A stretch of 64,000 bases of DNA from Sclerurus mexicanus (GCA_013396755.1 VWZF01005468.1:590576-654575); one strand, 5' to 3'; positions 1 through 10,210 are shown, numbered from the stretch's first letter. Notes: generated by a model from the sequence alone, not told the origin. Numbers and translations are program-made.

Positions 1-960
1 CTGTGCACGAGGGTGCACACACACGCTTCCCTCCTTAGGCACAAATGGAAAGGATCCTGCAGCATCCCCGACAAGTCTTCCCTTCCATCCCAAACTCCCG
101 TGGCTGCTTTATCCCTGCCAGAGGCCCTGGGGATGAGCTCACCTCCCACCAGGAACACGAGGAGCCCCGGGCTGAGCTGTGGCAGTAAACTGGGATGCTC
201 CCAGTGCCTGACCACATCCCGACTCCAATCTGCAAGGGATTAGTCAAGCCCTGGAGCTGCACTGCCTCCCCAGCGAGCCCATGACCTGGTGGCCATGGAT
301 GGGTCTGGGATTTGCCGTGGCAGCACCTCCAGCAGCTCCTGCGTGACTAACACGTCCCATAAATACCAGCCCCAGGCAGGGGGGAGCGGCCCTGAGCTGG
401 GCAGGCATCAAGTGTTTCTCATGGGATTTAGCCAAGGGAACACAAGGGATTTACCTTTGGGGAACACAACTGCCGCCGTTTCTCACAGAGGTGTTTTGGG
501 CATCCAGCAGAGGAGGAGGAGAGCATGGCTGTCTCACTCAGGAAGCCCTTCCTGGATGAGCCTGGGGCAGAGGGATGCTGAGCGGCCCTTCACACAGGAT
601 TATGGCTTCTGGGAAATCTGACTGAGCAAAGGAGAGATCTGAACAAGAAGCATGATCCAACCTTGACTCAAACACTCTCGAACTCCAGGGAGTCCAGATG
701 GCAGAACCAGGTGTCAGCTTGAATTTTACAATGGAACAGTGTTGGCCAGCCCAGCCAGGGTTGGCTTACAACAAGGTATAAGCACCTAATTCCCTTTTAG
801 ATGCCCATATAAGAATCATGAATCTAAACCTGTCCTGATATCCAAATCACAGTAAGGGGCTGTACCAAACCCACAGATATCAACTGACTGTGCTTCACAA
901 AGTGCAAACAGCAGATCTCATCCTGAGCTTTGGTTCTTTCTTCTCTTCCAAGTTTTAGAG
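1..960. other. Flank downstream of gene A, no gene seen
   Basis: This stretch lies beyond the polyadenylation site of gene A. It is G+C-moderate single-copy sequence with several short overlapping open frames on both strands. None has a matching acceptor and donor pair or a protein-like composition. I see no recognisable repeat. Confidence 0.5.
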
Positions 961-990
961 CTATGAACAGAAGTGAAGAACCATATTCAC

Positions 991-996
991 TTTATT
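991..996 (-). terminator. Polyadenylation signal of gene A
   Basis: The minus strand reads AATAAA here, followed within 10-30 bases by a T/G-rich stretch suited to a downstream element. It lies about 250 bases after the proposed stop codon at 1243-1245, a normal 3' UTR length for a compact gene. The expected cleavage site is near 965-975. Confidence 0.55.
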
Positions 997-1242
997 GCCA
1001 CAGACATTCCAGGCACAAAGCTCCCACGTGTTTTACAGAAGTATAAAGACTTTTGAGTTGTTAACTAGAATGCTGTAGGCAAAGCAGCAACCCACGTTAA
1101 CAGCTTCCATCAGCCAAAGGTTTAATTGCCAGTCTTTGGGCCAGCTTGCTCCAGCAACAATTACAGCCCAGTGAAGTCGTTTGATGGAGCATTTACCAAC
1201 AGCAGGTTTAGAAAACACAGGCTGGCCGTGTTCTCTGGCTGA

Positions 1243-1250
1243 TTAAAGTC
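1243..1250 (-). CDS. Gene A, last coding bases and stop (terminal exon)
   Basis: An acceptor reading TTCTGCTCACAG ends at 1251. The next bases join the single G left by the 1380-1539 exon to give Gly-Leu-stop, so the protein would end in VCIVDEDIGL. The rest of this exon, down to the AATAAA at 991, would be 3' UTR. The same region holds a 61-codon frame in another phase, which I regard as chance. The short coding part makes this call depend entirely on the upstream exon's frame. Confidence 0.45.
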
Positions 1251-1379
1251 CTGTGAGCAGAACCTGGCACTGAACATTTGCCACCTAGGAATAAAGGGTT
1301 TTCCAAGCAAATGTTGCTACAATCCAGCCTGGACAAGGCAAGATGAGGAGAAAATAGAAACCTCTTCCATCTCCTGTAC

Positions 1380-1539
1380 CAATATCCTCATCAACAATAC
1401 AAACCTTCCTTTTACATCTGAGGCTGGATTTGAGTCCTCTATCTTTTTGTGCTTCAAGAGCTGCTGTCTCACCAGCAGACCTGGAGACTTCCATGAATGC
1501 TGCATCTGTTTTCTCTTGCTCTAACTGGCCTGGAGTCTG
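1380..1539 (-). CDS. Gene A, penultimate coding exon
   Basis: This 160-nt exon is open in one frame throughout. It is preceded by a pyrimidine-rich acceptor ending TCAG and followed by a GGTACAG donor. The translation is rich in Glu, Lys, Arg, Ser and Ala: it starts QTPGQLEQEKTDAAF, continues through SAGETAALEAQKDRGLKSS, and ends KRKVCIVDEDI. It has no hydrophobic segment and looks like the soluble, charged C-terminal tail of a protein. It enters at phase 0 and leaves one base, which fits both neighbours. An alternative acceptor three bases later would only drop one Gln. I recognise no domain. Confidence 0.6.
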
Positions 1540-1644
1540 CTGACTCCAGAAGCAGCAAGCACCAACAGATCACACAGAAACATCTTTTCTCATGGGGTTC
1601 CCAAATCAGCATGGAAATGTCATCATAGGCTGGCAAATTGGGCT

Positions 1645-1680
1645 CCCCAGGTCAGACCTCGGGGTCAGACCTCAGATGAC
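1645..1680. repeat. Short tandem duplication
   Basis: The 11-mer GGTCAGACCTC occurs twice with a 3-base gap inside the last intron of gene A. It looks like a simple replication-slippage duplication with no obvious function. Confidence 0.6.
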
Positions 1681-2241
1681 ATTTCAACCCGGGACAGATG
1701 CAATTTGTACCAGGACATAACTTCAATTTGCATCGGTTTCACACTGAAAACTTTCAGGGTTTTTAAGAAGCTCTTCCATCAAGGGGCACCCTGACTTAGA
1801 TAACATGTTTTTAACTCGATTCTACCACTGCTCTGTGTGCTGTCACAGTAACACACAAAGCAATATTTTCCCAGTAAAGACCAAGCCCTAATGTGAAACA
1901 GGGAAAGACTTGTACAGGGAAGTTTCCTTTCTGCTTGTGTTTAAGACCCTATCATGAGCTTCCAACTCTAACATATAATTATAAGAGACATGGGGAAAAA
2001 GCATCCTGAAAATAAAAGTCAATAAAATAAGAATTCCTAAATCAATGTAGTCCTCTTTCTACTGAAAAAAACCTATCAAACTGTACCCATCCAAACTGTA
2101 TCTATCCACTGTATCTTGTGTCAATATTGTCCCATTTTTTAGCAGATGATAACACAGGCCTGCTTAGGAAGCACCACCATGCCCAGAGGAGCCAGGGCAC
2201 TGTGTGTGCATTGTAACCATCAACTCAAACCCCAGAAACAC

Positions 2242-2351
2242 TCCAAGACTGTAGTCCCAGCGTTGTCCTGTAGTTCCTGTCCCTACTGCAATGGGCTGGC
2301 TTGAGGATTTATGCAACAATGCAGGTGTATCTAATGGAAGTAGTGTTTCTG
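2242..2351 (-). CDS. Gene A coding exon
   Basis: An acceptor ending CATTTTACAG at 2352 precedes a segment open in only one of three frames, entering with two bases. These complete the Ala codon begun by the G left from the 5204-5300 exon. The peptide runs ETLLPLDTPALLHKSSSQ and then PIAVGTGTTGQRWDYSLG, a Ser/Thr-rich, probably disordered stretch. The 3' boundary is unsure. GTGTTT at 2236-2241 keeps phase 0 for the next exon, and so does GTAGGG at 2281-2286, which would shorten the exon to 65 nt. Neither donor is strong. Confidence 0.55.
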
Positions 2352-3502
2352 CTGTAAAATGAATTATTCTGGAGTAAGGTGAAAAAACTGAATTAAAAAA
2401 ATACAGCATTATTCCTTCTCCTCAGTTCCTGTTCCTGTTTAAGTGCCTGGTAAGTGGGATTCAGTCAGCACTGCCATTTCTGGGACCAAGGCAGTCTTTT
2501 GGTTTGTAAGAATTTCATAGAAGGAAACAAAAATCCACTTATATAACAAGGTACTGAGTGGGAAAATCCCGCTTTTTAAACCATACAAACCAAAGGTTTT
2601 CAACATCTCTTGATTTGTGGCTCTGTATACATTTCTAGTGAAGAGGCAGACTCTTACACAGCAAGTTTAAGGCTGTGACTTTGCTTCCTCCGAGTTACCT
2701 GCCACGGAGACCTTAGGGGTAAAGTCCTGACCCCTGGGCTAAGGCTGTGGTTTGAACCCACAGCTGTTTTACTTGAAAAGGTCCAAATTCTGCTCCTCAG
2801 ATCCCAAGGAAAAAGGGGACACATCTCTCAGGGCTGTCTGTGGCTCTGGCAGGGCTGGACTGAAGCCCCACTACAGGCAGGGGGATGGCACAGGAAGACA
2901 GCTCAGGACTGCAGAAATGGGTGTGATTTTTGCCACGGACTCCAGCAGGCTGCAAATTCCCCCTGCAGACCTGCAGGCACTGCTTTTGCCTTCCCAAGGG
3001 TACCCAGGGCTGTCAGCAGCCAAACCGGGGTGAGATGGTCCCCCCAGGGACCCCACACCACACAGGGCTGGGTGGGGAGAGCAGCGTGTTTGTCCAGGAC
3101 ACTTCTCATTACCGTGATATGTTTGCTTTGAAACAGCTTCAAAACATCACGGCTTTTAAGGCCCCCACCCCGTGTTTTCTTGTTTCAGCTTTTGAGCTTT
3201 TCCCTTAAGATAAGTTCAGCTTCCAGAAAACAAGATCTGAACTGGAAGGAAGCTCAGCATGCAATATAAATGTTTTCTTTAAAAGAAAAACAAAACCAAA
3301 ACCAACCTTAAACTTCCTACTGACATTTTTGGAGACTTTCTCTCCTTATTTTTCTATACAGATGAAAATATTCTGTAGTAATTCCTCATGTTACATTATT
3401 TGCATGAAGAAAAACCTAAACAGGATTAAAAGATGGCTAATTAAAAACACTTTAAAAAAAATCTGGCAAAACAAAATAAAATTCATTACTACCAGAATTA
3501 TC

Positions 3503-3559
3503 CTGAAGACTATAAATTTACCAGTTTGGCTGGCAAAATAGCAAATTTATAGTCTTCAG
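3503..3559. repeat. Perfect 17-bp inverted repeat (hairpin)
   Basis: Bases 3503-3519 (CTGAAGACTATAAATTT) are the exact reverse complement of 3543-3559, around a 23-base loop. The loop itself contains CCAG and CTGG half-sites that can pair. The stem does not extend further outward. It lies in a very A+T-rich part of a gene A intron. It could be a structured RNA, a tiny foldback element or a chance slippage product; the sequence alone does not decide. Confidence 0.85.
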
Positions 3560-3982
3560 CAGAGCAGTAAAAGAAGCCTAAATGAGTAATTTTTGATATA
3601 TGTTTTTGTATAGATAAAGAAATATTGCTGTAGCTAATTACTATAAAAAGATACTTTCTAAATAGTTTTTAAATATCATTAAAAGGATACTTTTTATAAC
3701 CCCAAGTTAAATATTTCATGACAGTTCTATAATGCTTTTAATTGCATTGCCTAATGTAAAAGTCATAATTCAAATGTTTATACGGAAAAACCTAGAAAGC
3801 AATTGCTTTCATTCTAACCCTTTGTGTAAAAATTACAATCTAATTGTCAAAACAGTTGATAAAATTAAAGATTTGAAGAGAAATTTGCTAAATGTTTGTT
3901 ATCTTTGGCATAACCTGAGTGATTAGAACCACTGCATTAAACAAATTGAATTTTCATCAAACAAACTTATTGTTGTTACACG

Positions 3983-4225
3983 CTCAAGAGAATGAACTGA
4001 GGTTGTTTAGTCTGGGTGAAAGAGAAGTGTGGGGAGAAGACATGATAACAGTCTTCAAATATATAAAACACAGCTGTAAAGAGACAGGGGTAATGTGTTT
4101 TCAGTGCCCATGGTGGATAGGTGAAGAAAAAAGTGAGAGTTGGGCTAGAGATGAGTCAGGGCAGCAAAATGTGAAGAGAACTGACTCAAGACCACAACAG
4201 TCTCCATCCAGGTATTTTTAACAAT
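3983..4225 (+). mobile_element. Degraded CR1 LINE 3' fragment
   Basis: The stretch follows the known CR1 3' region in order: the GAACTGAGGTTGTTTAGTCT motif (usual form GAGGTTGTTTAGCCTGGAG), a run like ATAACAGTCTTCAAATA, an ACAGGGGTAATG block, and near the end a piece resembling CCATCCCTGGAGGTATTT. Many differences from the consensus as I remember it indicate an old copy. The typical terminal ATTCTATGAT repeat is not visible. Confidence 0.7.
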
Positions 4226-5203
4226 AGGTATCTGTTGGGCAAGGCAGAGGAAAGGGCAGTGCAGCCCTGGGACAGTGAGATGCAGGTTTTGGAGATTCCA
4301 GGTGTGTGGATCCCCACACAGGCTCCAGAGGAGAGGGGACCCCCAGGTCCCCCGTGGGTTCAGGCTGCTGCCCAACATTTCTGACCTTGCTCTGCTGCAT
4401 CATTTATGTTGTCCCATTAGAAAGAGCCCACATCCCATCATGGTGTGCTGGCTGCCAGCCAGCTGAGAACTGGCCAGCTCCTGACAGCTCTCCCAGCCTT
4501 GTTCCTGTGACTGTGGTGCTTCCCAAACCATTCCCACCTCTTCCTGCTGCTGCCACAGCCCCATTGCCCTCCCCCTGGGCACGCAGCTCTGCACCACCGG
4601 CTGCGCAATGTTCAATGCCATCAGCTCTGCAGCTCCTGTCACCTCTGCGAGATCTGTCTCTGGGGGAAATCCTTGTCTTTCCATGGCAAGACAGAGGGAC
4701 AGATGGCTGCCAAACCCAAGAGCCAGCACTGCTTGTAGCACGTTTTTGCAGTAGAGTATTACATGATGTGAAAATCACTCTCCTACCATAAAGTGCCAGT
4801 GATCACCAACATGATGGCCAAGCCCAGTGTGTGTTGGCCAGTTCATGTCTCTCCCTCCAGCTACACAACCCATGTGCTGGAGGATGTTGTCCTCTCACCT
4901 CTCCCAGCTCAATGCCACTGCAACACAGCACGCTGGGCTGAGACAACTCCCTTGTGCAAGTGAAATGCTGGTGAATCTCAGGGAGTGGTGTGGGACACTG
5001 CTCCCATCCTGCTGCATTCCAACAAGGCACCCCAGAAATGCTGTTGTTTGTGTGCTGAAGGCGCAGCACTGAATCAGTGCACTCTGGTTTGGCTCATTTT
5101 CAGCCGGGGTGGCTGAAGGGACACCAGGTCAGGCCACGTGTTCAGTGCCAAAGGAGAATGTGTGACAACACCTAGCTATTTGCAAAACAAGCCATCTCCT
5201 CAC

Positions 5204-5300
5204 CTTTCCTGTATCCTTGCAGTAAGCTACTGAATATTTCTCCATGAAGCCTTGTCCGGAGCAGAACCACCTTCTCCTCATTCAGGGTCTCTGGAAGTTC
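5204..5300 (-). CDS. Gene A coding exon
   Basis: This is one of the clearest exons in the window. A strong acceptor (TATTTGTGTTACAG) precedes 97 bases open in one frame only, followed by the donor GTGAGG. The peptide begins ELPETLNEEKVVLLRTRL and ends HGEIFSSLLQGYRK, with the heptad-like hydrophobic spacing of an amphipathic helix. It enters at phase 0 and leaves one base. The other two frames stop within eight codons, so this exon fixes the reading frame for its neighbours. I recognise no named domain. Confidence 0.8.
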
Positions 5301-5636
5301 CTGTAACACAAATATAAGGAAGAAACATAAGGAAGAACAGCCAAGGAACCCATTTGGAAACAAGCAAGCTGCAGGACACACACTATCTTGCCTCCCCTCC
5401 CCATCCTGCAGACACTTAAGCTATAACCAGCAGATGTGCAGGGTTGGGACCTCATTATCCCCTCAGCTGCCTGAGGGGTGAAAGAAGCCCAAGTCAGCCA
5501 GGTTATCCTCAGCACCATAAACAGGAGCTCTGAGACAGCGTGGCCAGTTTTGGGTGCAGCACTCCGGCGTCACCCTGAACATGCACCGCCAGTGGTGGCC
5601 CATGTCTGGAGGGATGGAGCCTCAGAGAGCACTCAC

Positions 5637-5664
5637 TGAGCTCTGAGGGATGACCTGCTTCCAC
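5637..5664 (-). CDS. Gene A candidate 28-nt microexon
   Basis: CTGCAG precedes and a full-consensus GTGAGT donor follows these 28 bases. Including the segment is what makes the frames agree: it takes the two bases left by the 5732-5774 exon, reads (K)WKQVIPQSS and hands on phase 0 to the 5204-5300 exon. Weak points are the poor pyrimidine tract and the very short intron before it (67 bases, 5665-5731). An alternative is one 138-nt exon from 5774 to 5637 in another frame, but that does not join the flanking exons. Confidence 0.4.
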
Positions 5665-5731
5665 CTGCAGCCTTGGCCACTAGCCACCCCACAGATGCTA
5701 CAATTTGGAAGTCTTTAAGATGAAACATTAC

Positions 5732-5774
5732 TTTTTTCCTGCCATAAAGTTCACAAAATGTCGATGCTTTCCCC
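5732..5774 (-). CDS. Gene A coding exon (43 nt)
   Basis: An excellent acceptor (TTTTTTTGTGTGTCCTTGTTACAG, split here only for length) precedes these bases, and GTAATG follows as donor. In the frame inherited from the 5910-6015 exon it reads GKHRHFVNFMAGKK and leaves two bases. A second frame is also open (GKASTFCELYGRKK) and would run straight into the 5204-5300 exon. That choice would force the 5910-6015 exon into a much less protein-like frame. The exon is well supported, its frame less so. Confidence 0.55.
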
Positions 5775-5909
5775 CTGTAACAAGGACACACAAAAAAAGA
5801 TATAAACCCCCACATGTTTATGGATGATCTTGGTAAACTGTTCCTTGCTGAGGCTGGATCTGGGAGGAGGCTTTCAAAGGATCGCTGAGCTAGAGTGCCT
5901 GTTTCTTAC

Positions 5910-6015
5910 CAAGGCTTCCATAGGTAAATTCCTTCCATGGCTTTGGGAAGTCCTCCCCCATCAGTCGGTCGCTGCCTTTCACAATGTTTGTGTAGACATT
6001 GTTTTTCAGCGGTTT
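5910..6015 (-). CDS. Gene A coding exon
   Basis: The acceptor ACTCTTCCCACAG and the donor GGTAAGA bound 106 bases. The preferred frame reads KPLKNNVYTNIVKGSDRLM and then GEDFPKPWKEFTYGSLG. It is rich in Lys, Asp and aromatic residues and has codon third-position use typical of real coding DNA. It enters at phase 0, as left by the 6352-6425 exon, and leaves one base. Another frame is open but looks like out-of-frame translation. The Pro-Lys-Pro-Trp-Lys segment would be a useful query for a protein search. No family recognised. Confidence 0.75.
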
Positions 6016-6351
6016 CTGTGGGAAGAGTGTTTTCTTTAGTATTTGAACACTGCCATGACTGCACACCCAGCTGACACCCACAGGCTTTCTGGGGCCACAC
6101 GCTAATGATGGTTGCCAAGTGCTGGTGTCACTGGCTGGGTTAGAACCATGGCTATAAAGACTGTAAATAAGCAGGCTGATGGCCAGAGGGGCTTAGCAGC
6201 TCCTTGGTGAGGTTTCTGAGATAGCTGGAGAGTGATCTGTACCACACCCTGGCTACAAACACTGATATCACAGACCTCAGCCTGCAGTAAATGGAGAGGT
6301 TAATAAAGCAAGCTCTGATTAAAACAGGAGCAACCAAAATTAGACCTTTAC

Positions 6352-6425
6352 TGCTGCAGCAGGAAGGTGAAAACAAGGATGACTGGTTTCTTCTGGTGGT
6401 GGAAAATTCTGGTTTTGGAGCTGAG
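6352..6425 (-). CDS. Gene A coding exon (74 nt)
   Basis: The acceptor GTCTTTCCTTTTCAG precedes and GTAAAG follows. In the frame matching its neighbours it enters with two bases, reads QLQNQNFPPPEETSHP and CFHLPAAA, and ends at phase 0. All three frames happen to be open over this short length, so the frame rests on the downstream exon. Proline-rich and without secondary-structure signal, it is probably a linker. Confidence 0.6.
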
Positions 6426-7129
6426 CTGAAAAGGAAAGACTTAATATAATGAGAACATCTCAATTCATTTTGGGTCAACCAAAAACATTTTGCTTGACCA
6501 GTAACAAAATGTTCTGGTTTGCTTGGAGACTATTTAATCTTTTTTAAAAGTCAAGCTAAAACCAACAACTCACTTCCTTCTAAATTTAGGTCCATTGAAA
6601 ATGAAAATAAAAAAGCTTCAAACTAAATGATGTTCAGTAATCTGCTTCAGCCTGAAAATGCTGAAGTGAAACACTTCAATATTTAAAGGAGAGAAGGACT
6701 TCTATTGTTTTGTCTTGTCATTGACTGACTTCAGCCTAGATTTGTGAGTTATTTTGGTTGCCTTCATTTTCACAGGGGATTTCATTATTTTTTTTAAATT
6801 AATTTAATACTCTCTTCTTGTTCAGTTTGAGGTACAAATGGTCAGGTTCAGCAAAGGTTCATAAGAACATGACTGAGATGACAATTTGTACAAATATCAG
6901 GCAAAAACACTTTGGGGGTTCTTCCCCTCCTCCCCCCGCTTTGTATTTTAGTTTTCCTTTGAAATTGTACCTGAATTTCAGAGAAGCTGTGGGGTCCTCA
7001 GGACCCCTGAAACATGCACAGAGCAAAACTGTCAAGGTCTGTGTGCTCTGCTGTGTAACCTGCACACCACAAAAATTCAGATGCCATCTTCAGTCCTGCA
7101 AAATATTAAGACAGGCATTTAAGATTCAC

Positions 7130-7177
7130 CCGAGTGATTAAGCATGAGCAGCTTGTAATTGTTTCCAGACCCCTCTC
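7130..7177 (-). CDS. Gene A coding exon (48 nt)
   Basis: A good acceptor (GAGCCTTTTCTCCTGCTAG) and donor GTGAAT bound 48 bases. The phase-compatible frame enters with two bases, reads EGSGNNYKLLMLNHS and leaves one base, which joins the 6352-6425 exon. A second frame is open but would not join it. The incoming phase is not satisfied by exon 1, so a further exon is expected to the right. Confidence 0.55.
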
Positions 7178-9978
7178 CTAGCAGGAGAAAAGGCTCTGCA
7201 ATCCCTGTCCACGTGCTCAGTGTAGTAATGCGCTCACAAACAGAGAAACTGAAGATGAACTGGGGAGGACAAACAGATATCCTGAGCTTTGAGAACAAGC
7301 CAGCATTGCCTTTGAATCCAATACGGGCTGTCCAGCTCAGAAGAGCAGGATTATTGCGCCGGTGTGTGTTGGGGTACGTGTGCGTCCTCCCTGGAGCAAC
7401 ACCTGTGCACCAGCAACTAGAAAACCCTCCCAAGTACACACGGTCAGATTCAGTCTGCAATTTTTCATCCGTCTTGGGAGTGTTAAAAGAATATCAACTG
7501 CTGAAATTGGTCTCATTTGGGGAATCTGACGGTCTGTGCTTACAGAAAAGACCTTTGTCCTCCAGGTTTTATGTGAAGCCCCAAAGGTTGCAGACTTTCT
7601 GCATAAGCCACAAAACAATCCAGTGAGCATCTGGAGAGAAACTTGCCTCACATCCCAAGCTCTTCCCTCCATGCAAATCTACCAATATATTTTTCCCACA
7701 GACTGCTTGATTGCCAAAAGAGATCTTCCCCAACTTGCTCAGGGCTTCAAAAAAACCTTAGAAGCCCCAGCCCAAGTTTGAAAGCAAATTCAAGGGTTCT
7801 CCATTGCCTTTGAACACAGCGGGAATCTACTCCAACAGGTTAGATCTCAGGGGCCGTGTTGCTCCCAGGACTTAAACCAGACCACATGTGAAATGGCAAC
7901 TACCTCTTGATTTTATATTTTATTTAATTTTTAAATAGGATAATTTAGGGGCTATGTTTTTTATTATGATTATTACTACTATTTTAATGGCAAATTCAGT
8001 GAGCTGTCTTCCCTCTTTAATGAAGGGAACCAGAGACTGGCGCTCACTTTCTCCCAGTTTCTAGAAATAGTCCCTGCAAATCCTTTGTAAAAAAATAACC
8101 ACAGTTTTTTTTCTCGTCTCTCTCCCTCCAGAGAAGGGGCTTTCATCAGCTCAGAACATTTTTCTTCCACCACCTCTTTATCTTAACCTTTCCTCAAAGG
8201 TTACATTTATTTTCCAAAGTCCACGGCCAGGACAAGGATACAGGGGGTGCAGCTGACACTGCCTTTTGAGGATCTCTGTCACCACTGCAAGAGGCACAAG
8301 CATGGGGGTTGGGAAAGATGTCTCTGGAAATGTCTCCTGTCTTCATCCAGTCAGGCCCCTCCACAGCAGCTCCCTGCTGCCCGTCAGAGCACATCCTTGT
8401 AGCCAGAGCTGCCTCACGGGCTCGGATTGTGCAAACCCCCTTCCTCTCCCTCCCGCAGTCCCGGCTATCGCGTGCACATCTGGTTGTTCCTCTGAACCTC
8501 TCCGCAATCATTGCTTCATCTCCATTCAACTCCAGGCTGGAATTGAGCTGTTCTCCCTCCCCTGAGACCTTGTCTGCCTTCTCCTCTCTTAGCTGAATTC
8601 ACTACAATGGCTCGTGCCATCTCTTCTTGTGCAAAACCCTCCCAGAAGGGGCTTTTTCCAGTACAGAAATCTTGGCACGCTCCTCAAGTAGATGATCTCA
8701 GATAAGCTCACTGCCAGGGAGAGAGGTTCACCACCCTCCATGGAAACTTTGCAAACTCTGGTCTTCTTCCAGATGAGAATTTTTTTTTTTTTAAATTTAC
8801 ATTTGAGCAAAAATGCTTCAATCTTTACAGTGTGAGAGAGGAGTGAAAAAATACATCACTGCCATTACAGTGGACGGGTAAAAAGGAGTTCAGGCTTTGA
8901 AGAGCCTTGGTGCTGAAACAAATAGGCTTCTCTTGTTTAAATTAGATGAGAAATGGCCTTTGCTGAGCTAGTGAGTGACTGGCAGTGTTTGCTGTCTCCT
9001 GTTTAAGTCTCTCCACGGTTGGGGAGGTTGGCACCAAATCTGGCACTGGCCCTGTGGGGTTCAGTGGTGAAGCTGGAGAGGTGGGACATGGCTCTGCTAT
9101 TTAAGATGGGAGGGGCAGTGAGGGGCAGAGCATAAAGGGGTGGCAGCTCCCACCTGCAGCACCTTTACACATCAGGGTGCACCAGGAAGATCTTCCATTG
9201 AAGCACAACTGTGCACAGCCTCAGGACTGCGTTTTACTCGGCAGAAGTAGATTTTCCTACTCATGTGGACAGAGGAAGGTTTTCACTTGTGCACTCACCC
9301 ATTTGCCCATGGCCAAGGCCATCTCGATTCTGGTTTGTAGAGCTGAGTCCTGGCCATGCTGTTCTTCACCTCCTGCTCCTCCTGGTCATCCCTGTCAGCT
9401 TGTGGTGCCAGCAGTGCCCCTGGGCAGCACCGTGGCCCCATCCCCACCATGACTCAGGGCTCACAGCTGAATGACAGCAGCAGGAATTGCCTGCAGGGAA
9501 GACGTTGAGAAAGAGTTGAGGAAAAACTGCATCCCACACCAGCCAAAAAACCCAACTCACTTCCACACACCAACCAAGCAGCGGGATTATGGCAAAGCCA
9601 AGCCTAAAGGGGCCACTCAGCCCCCGCAGCATCTTTAACTACGCTTTTCTAGGTCGTCACAAACCAGCCCTGACAGTGCGAGGAGGAAACAGACTCCCAG
9701 CAAATCCCCCCAGAGCACTGCCCGCACTCCCCACTGCGGGCTGGGCTGGGGGTCACTGCCTCCGACCAGCGCTGCCCACGGGAACGCAGCACCGCCTCGG
9801 CCCCGTCCTTGGGAAGCCACTGGGGAAAACCCAGGGCAGGGGCTCAGGGTCAGCATCAGCCCCGCCGAGGCGCCGGGGATACCTGAACCACTAATTTGCC
9901 AGACGCCCCCGAGCCCGGCTTGGCAGCCCCCCGCCGGCTGTCGCGGCGTGGAAACCATTAACATTTAAAAATACTTAC
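7178..9978 (-). other. Gene A first-intron region, incomplete model
   Basis: The interval should contain at least one unlocated exon that enters at phase 0 and leaves one base. Candidate acceptors near 7450-7620 and at 9491 were inspected, but none gave a phase-consistent exon. A run of T at 8779-8791 and an A+T-rich block at 7905-7990 are the only other notable structures. Confidence 0.4.
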
Positions 9979-10210
9979 AGGAATGGAGAGCGGGACGGGG
10001 GGGCGAAGAAATGGTATTTGCGGAGGCCCATTCCTCAGCGCACTTTCATGTGTGCCAAAGTTTGTTGGCATGACTCGGAGTTTGATAGGGAACATCTGGG
10101 CTGCTGTTGCTGGCTGTATATTGGCTGAGGGCAGCGAACAAAAGGGGTTTGTGCAGGAATGCGCGGGGAGGGGCGCGGGGTGCACGTCGAGGGACAGCTG
10201 TGAGAGGAGA
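9690..10210 (-). promoter_or_regulatory. GC-rich promoter patch of gene A
   Basis: CpG dinucleotides are clearly more frequent here than in surrounding DNA, for example around 9850-9950 and 10155-10200. The patch covers the first coding exon. A CCAAT box lies on the minus strand at 10120-10124, only about 25 bases before the first ATG. Transcription may therefore start very close to that ATG, or translation may use the second in-frame ATG at 10069-10071. No TATA box is evident. Confidence 0.5.
9979..10095 (-). CDS. Gene A first coding exon
   Basis: An ATG at 10093-10095 opens 39 codons ending at a perfect GTAAGTATT donor. The peptide starts MFPIKLRVMPTNFGTHES and ends PFLRPPVPLSIP. The other two frames contain stops. 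There is no signal peptide. A second in-frame ATG nine codons on (MPTNFGTHES) is an alternative start. The exon sits in the GC-rich promoter patch, which supports its being the 5' end of the gene. It leaves phase 0. Family unknown. Confidence 0.65.

Larger units (their letters stand above)
2352..5203 (-). other. Gene A intron with hairpin and old CR1
   Basis: This is the longest confidently bounded intron of gene A. It contains a very A+T-rich block at 3290-3930, a perfect 17-bp inverted repeat and a degraded CR1 fragment. Open frames at 4306-4791 on both strands lack splice context and look like chance frames in G+C-rich DNA. Confidence 0.5.
965..10210 (-). other. Gene A transcription unit (unidentified protein-coding gene)
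   Basis: A minus-strand gene is inferred from at least nine exon-like segments with matching splice sites, an ATG exon in a GC-rich patch at the right end, and a stop plus AATAAA at the left end. Phases agree from the 7.1 kb exon down to the stop, provided a 28-nt exon at 5637-5664 is included. Exon 1 leaves phase 0 while the 7130-7177 exon needs two bases, so one or more exons in the 7.2-10 kb intron are missing from this model. The assembled part encodes roughly 290 residues, with no transmembrane segment and no domain I can name. The small exons, proline-rich stretches and charged C-terminus fit a cytosolic protein; a cilium or sperm protein is only a guess. Confidence 0.7.

Noticed and set aside
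7337..7672. Minus-strand frame with peptides such as VDILLTLPRRMKNCRL, considered as the missing gene A exon.
   Set aside because: The acceptor is weak (TTCTGTAAG) or out of phase, and the only donors are GTGTGT or GTTTTC. Phases work only with further unsupported exons.
9465..9490. 26-nt exon of gene A between an excellent acceptor (CAACGTCTTCCCTGCAG) and a GTGAGC donor.
   Set aside because: It accepts phase 0 from exon 1 but leaves two bases, which does not join the 7130-7177 exon. No intermediate exon was found to fix this.
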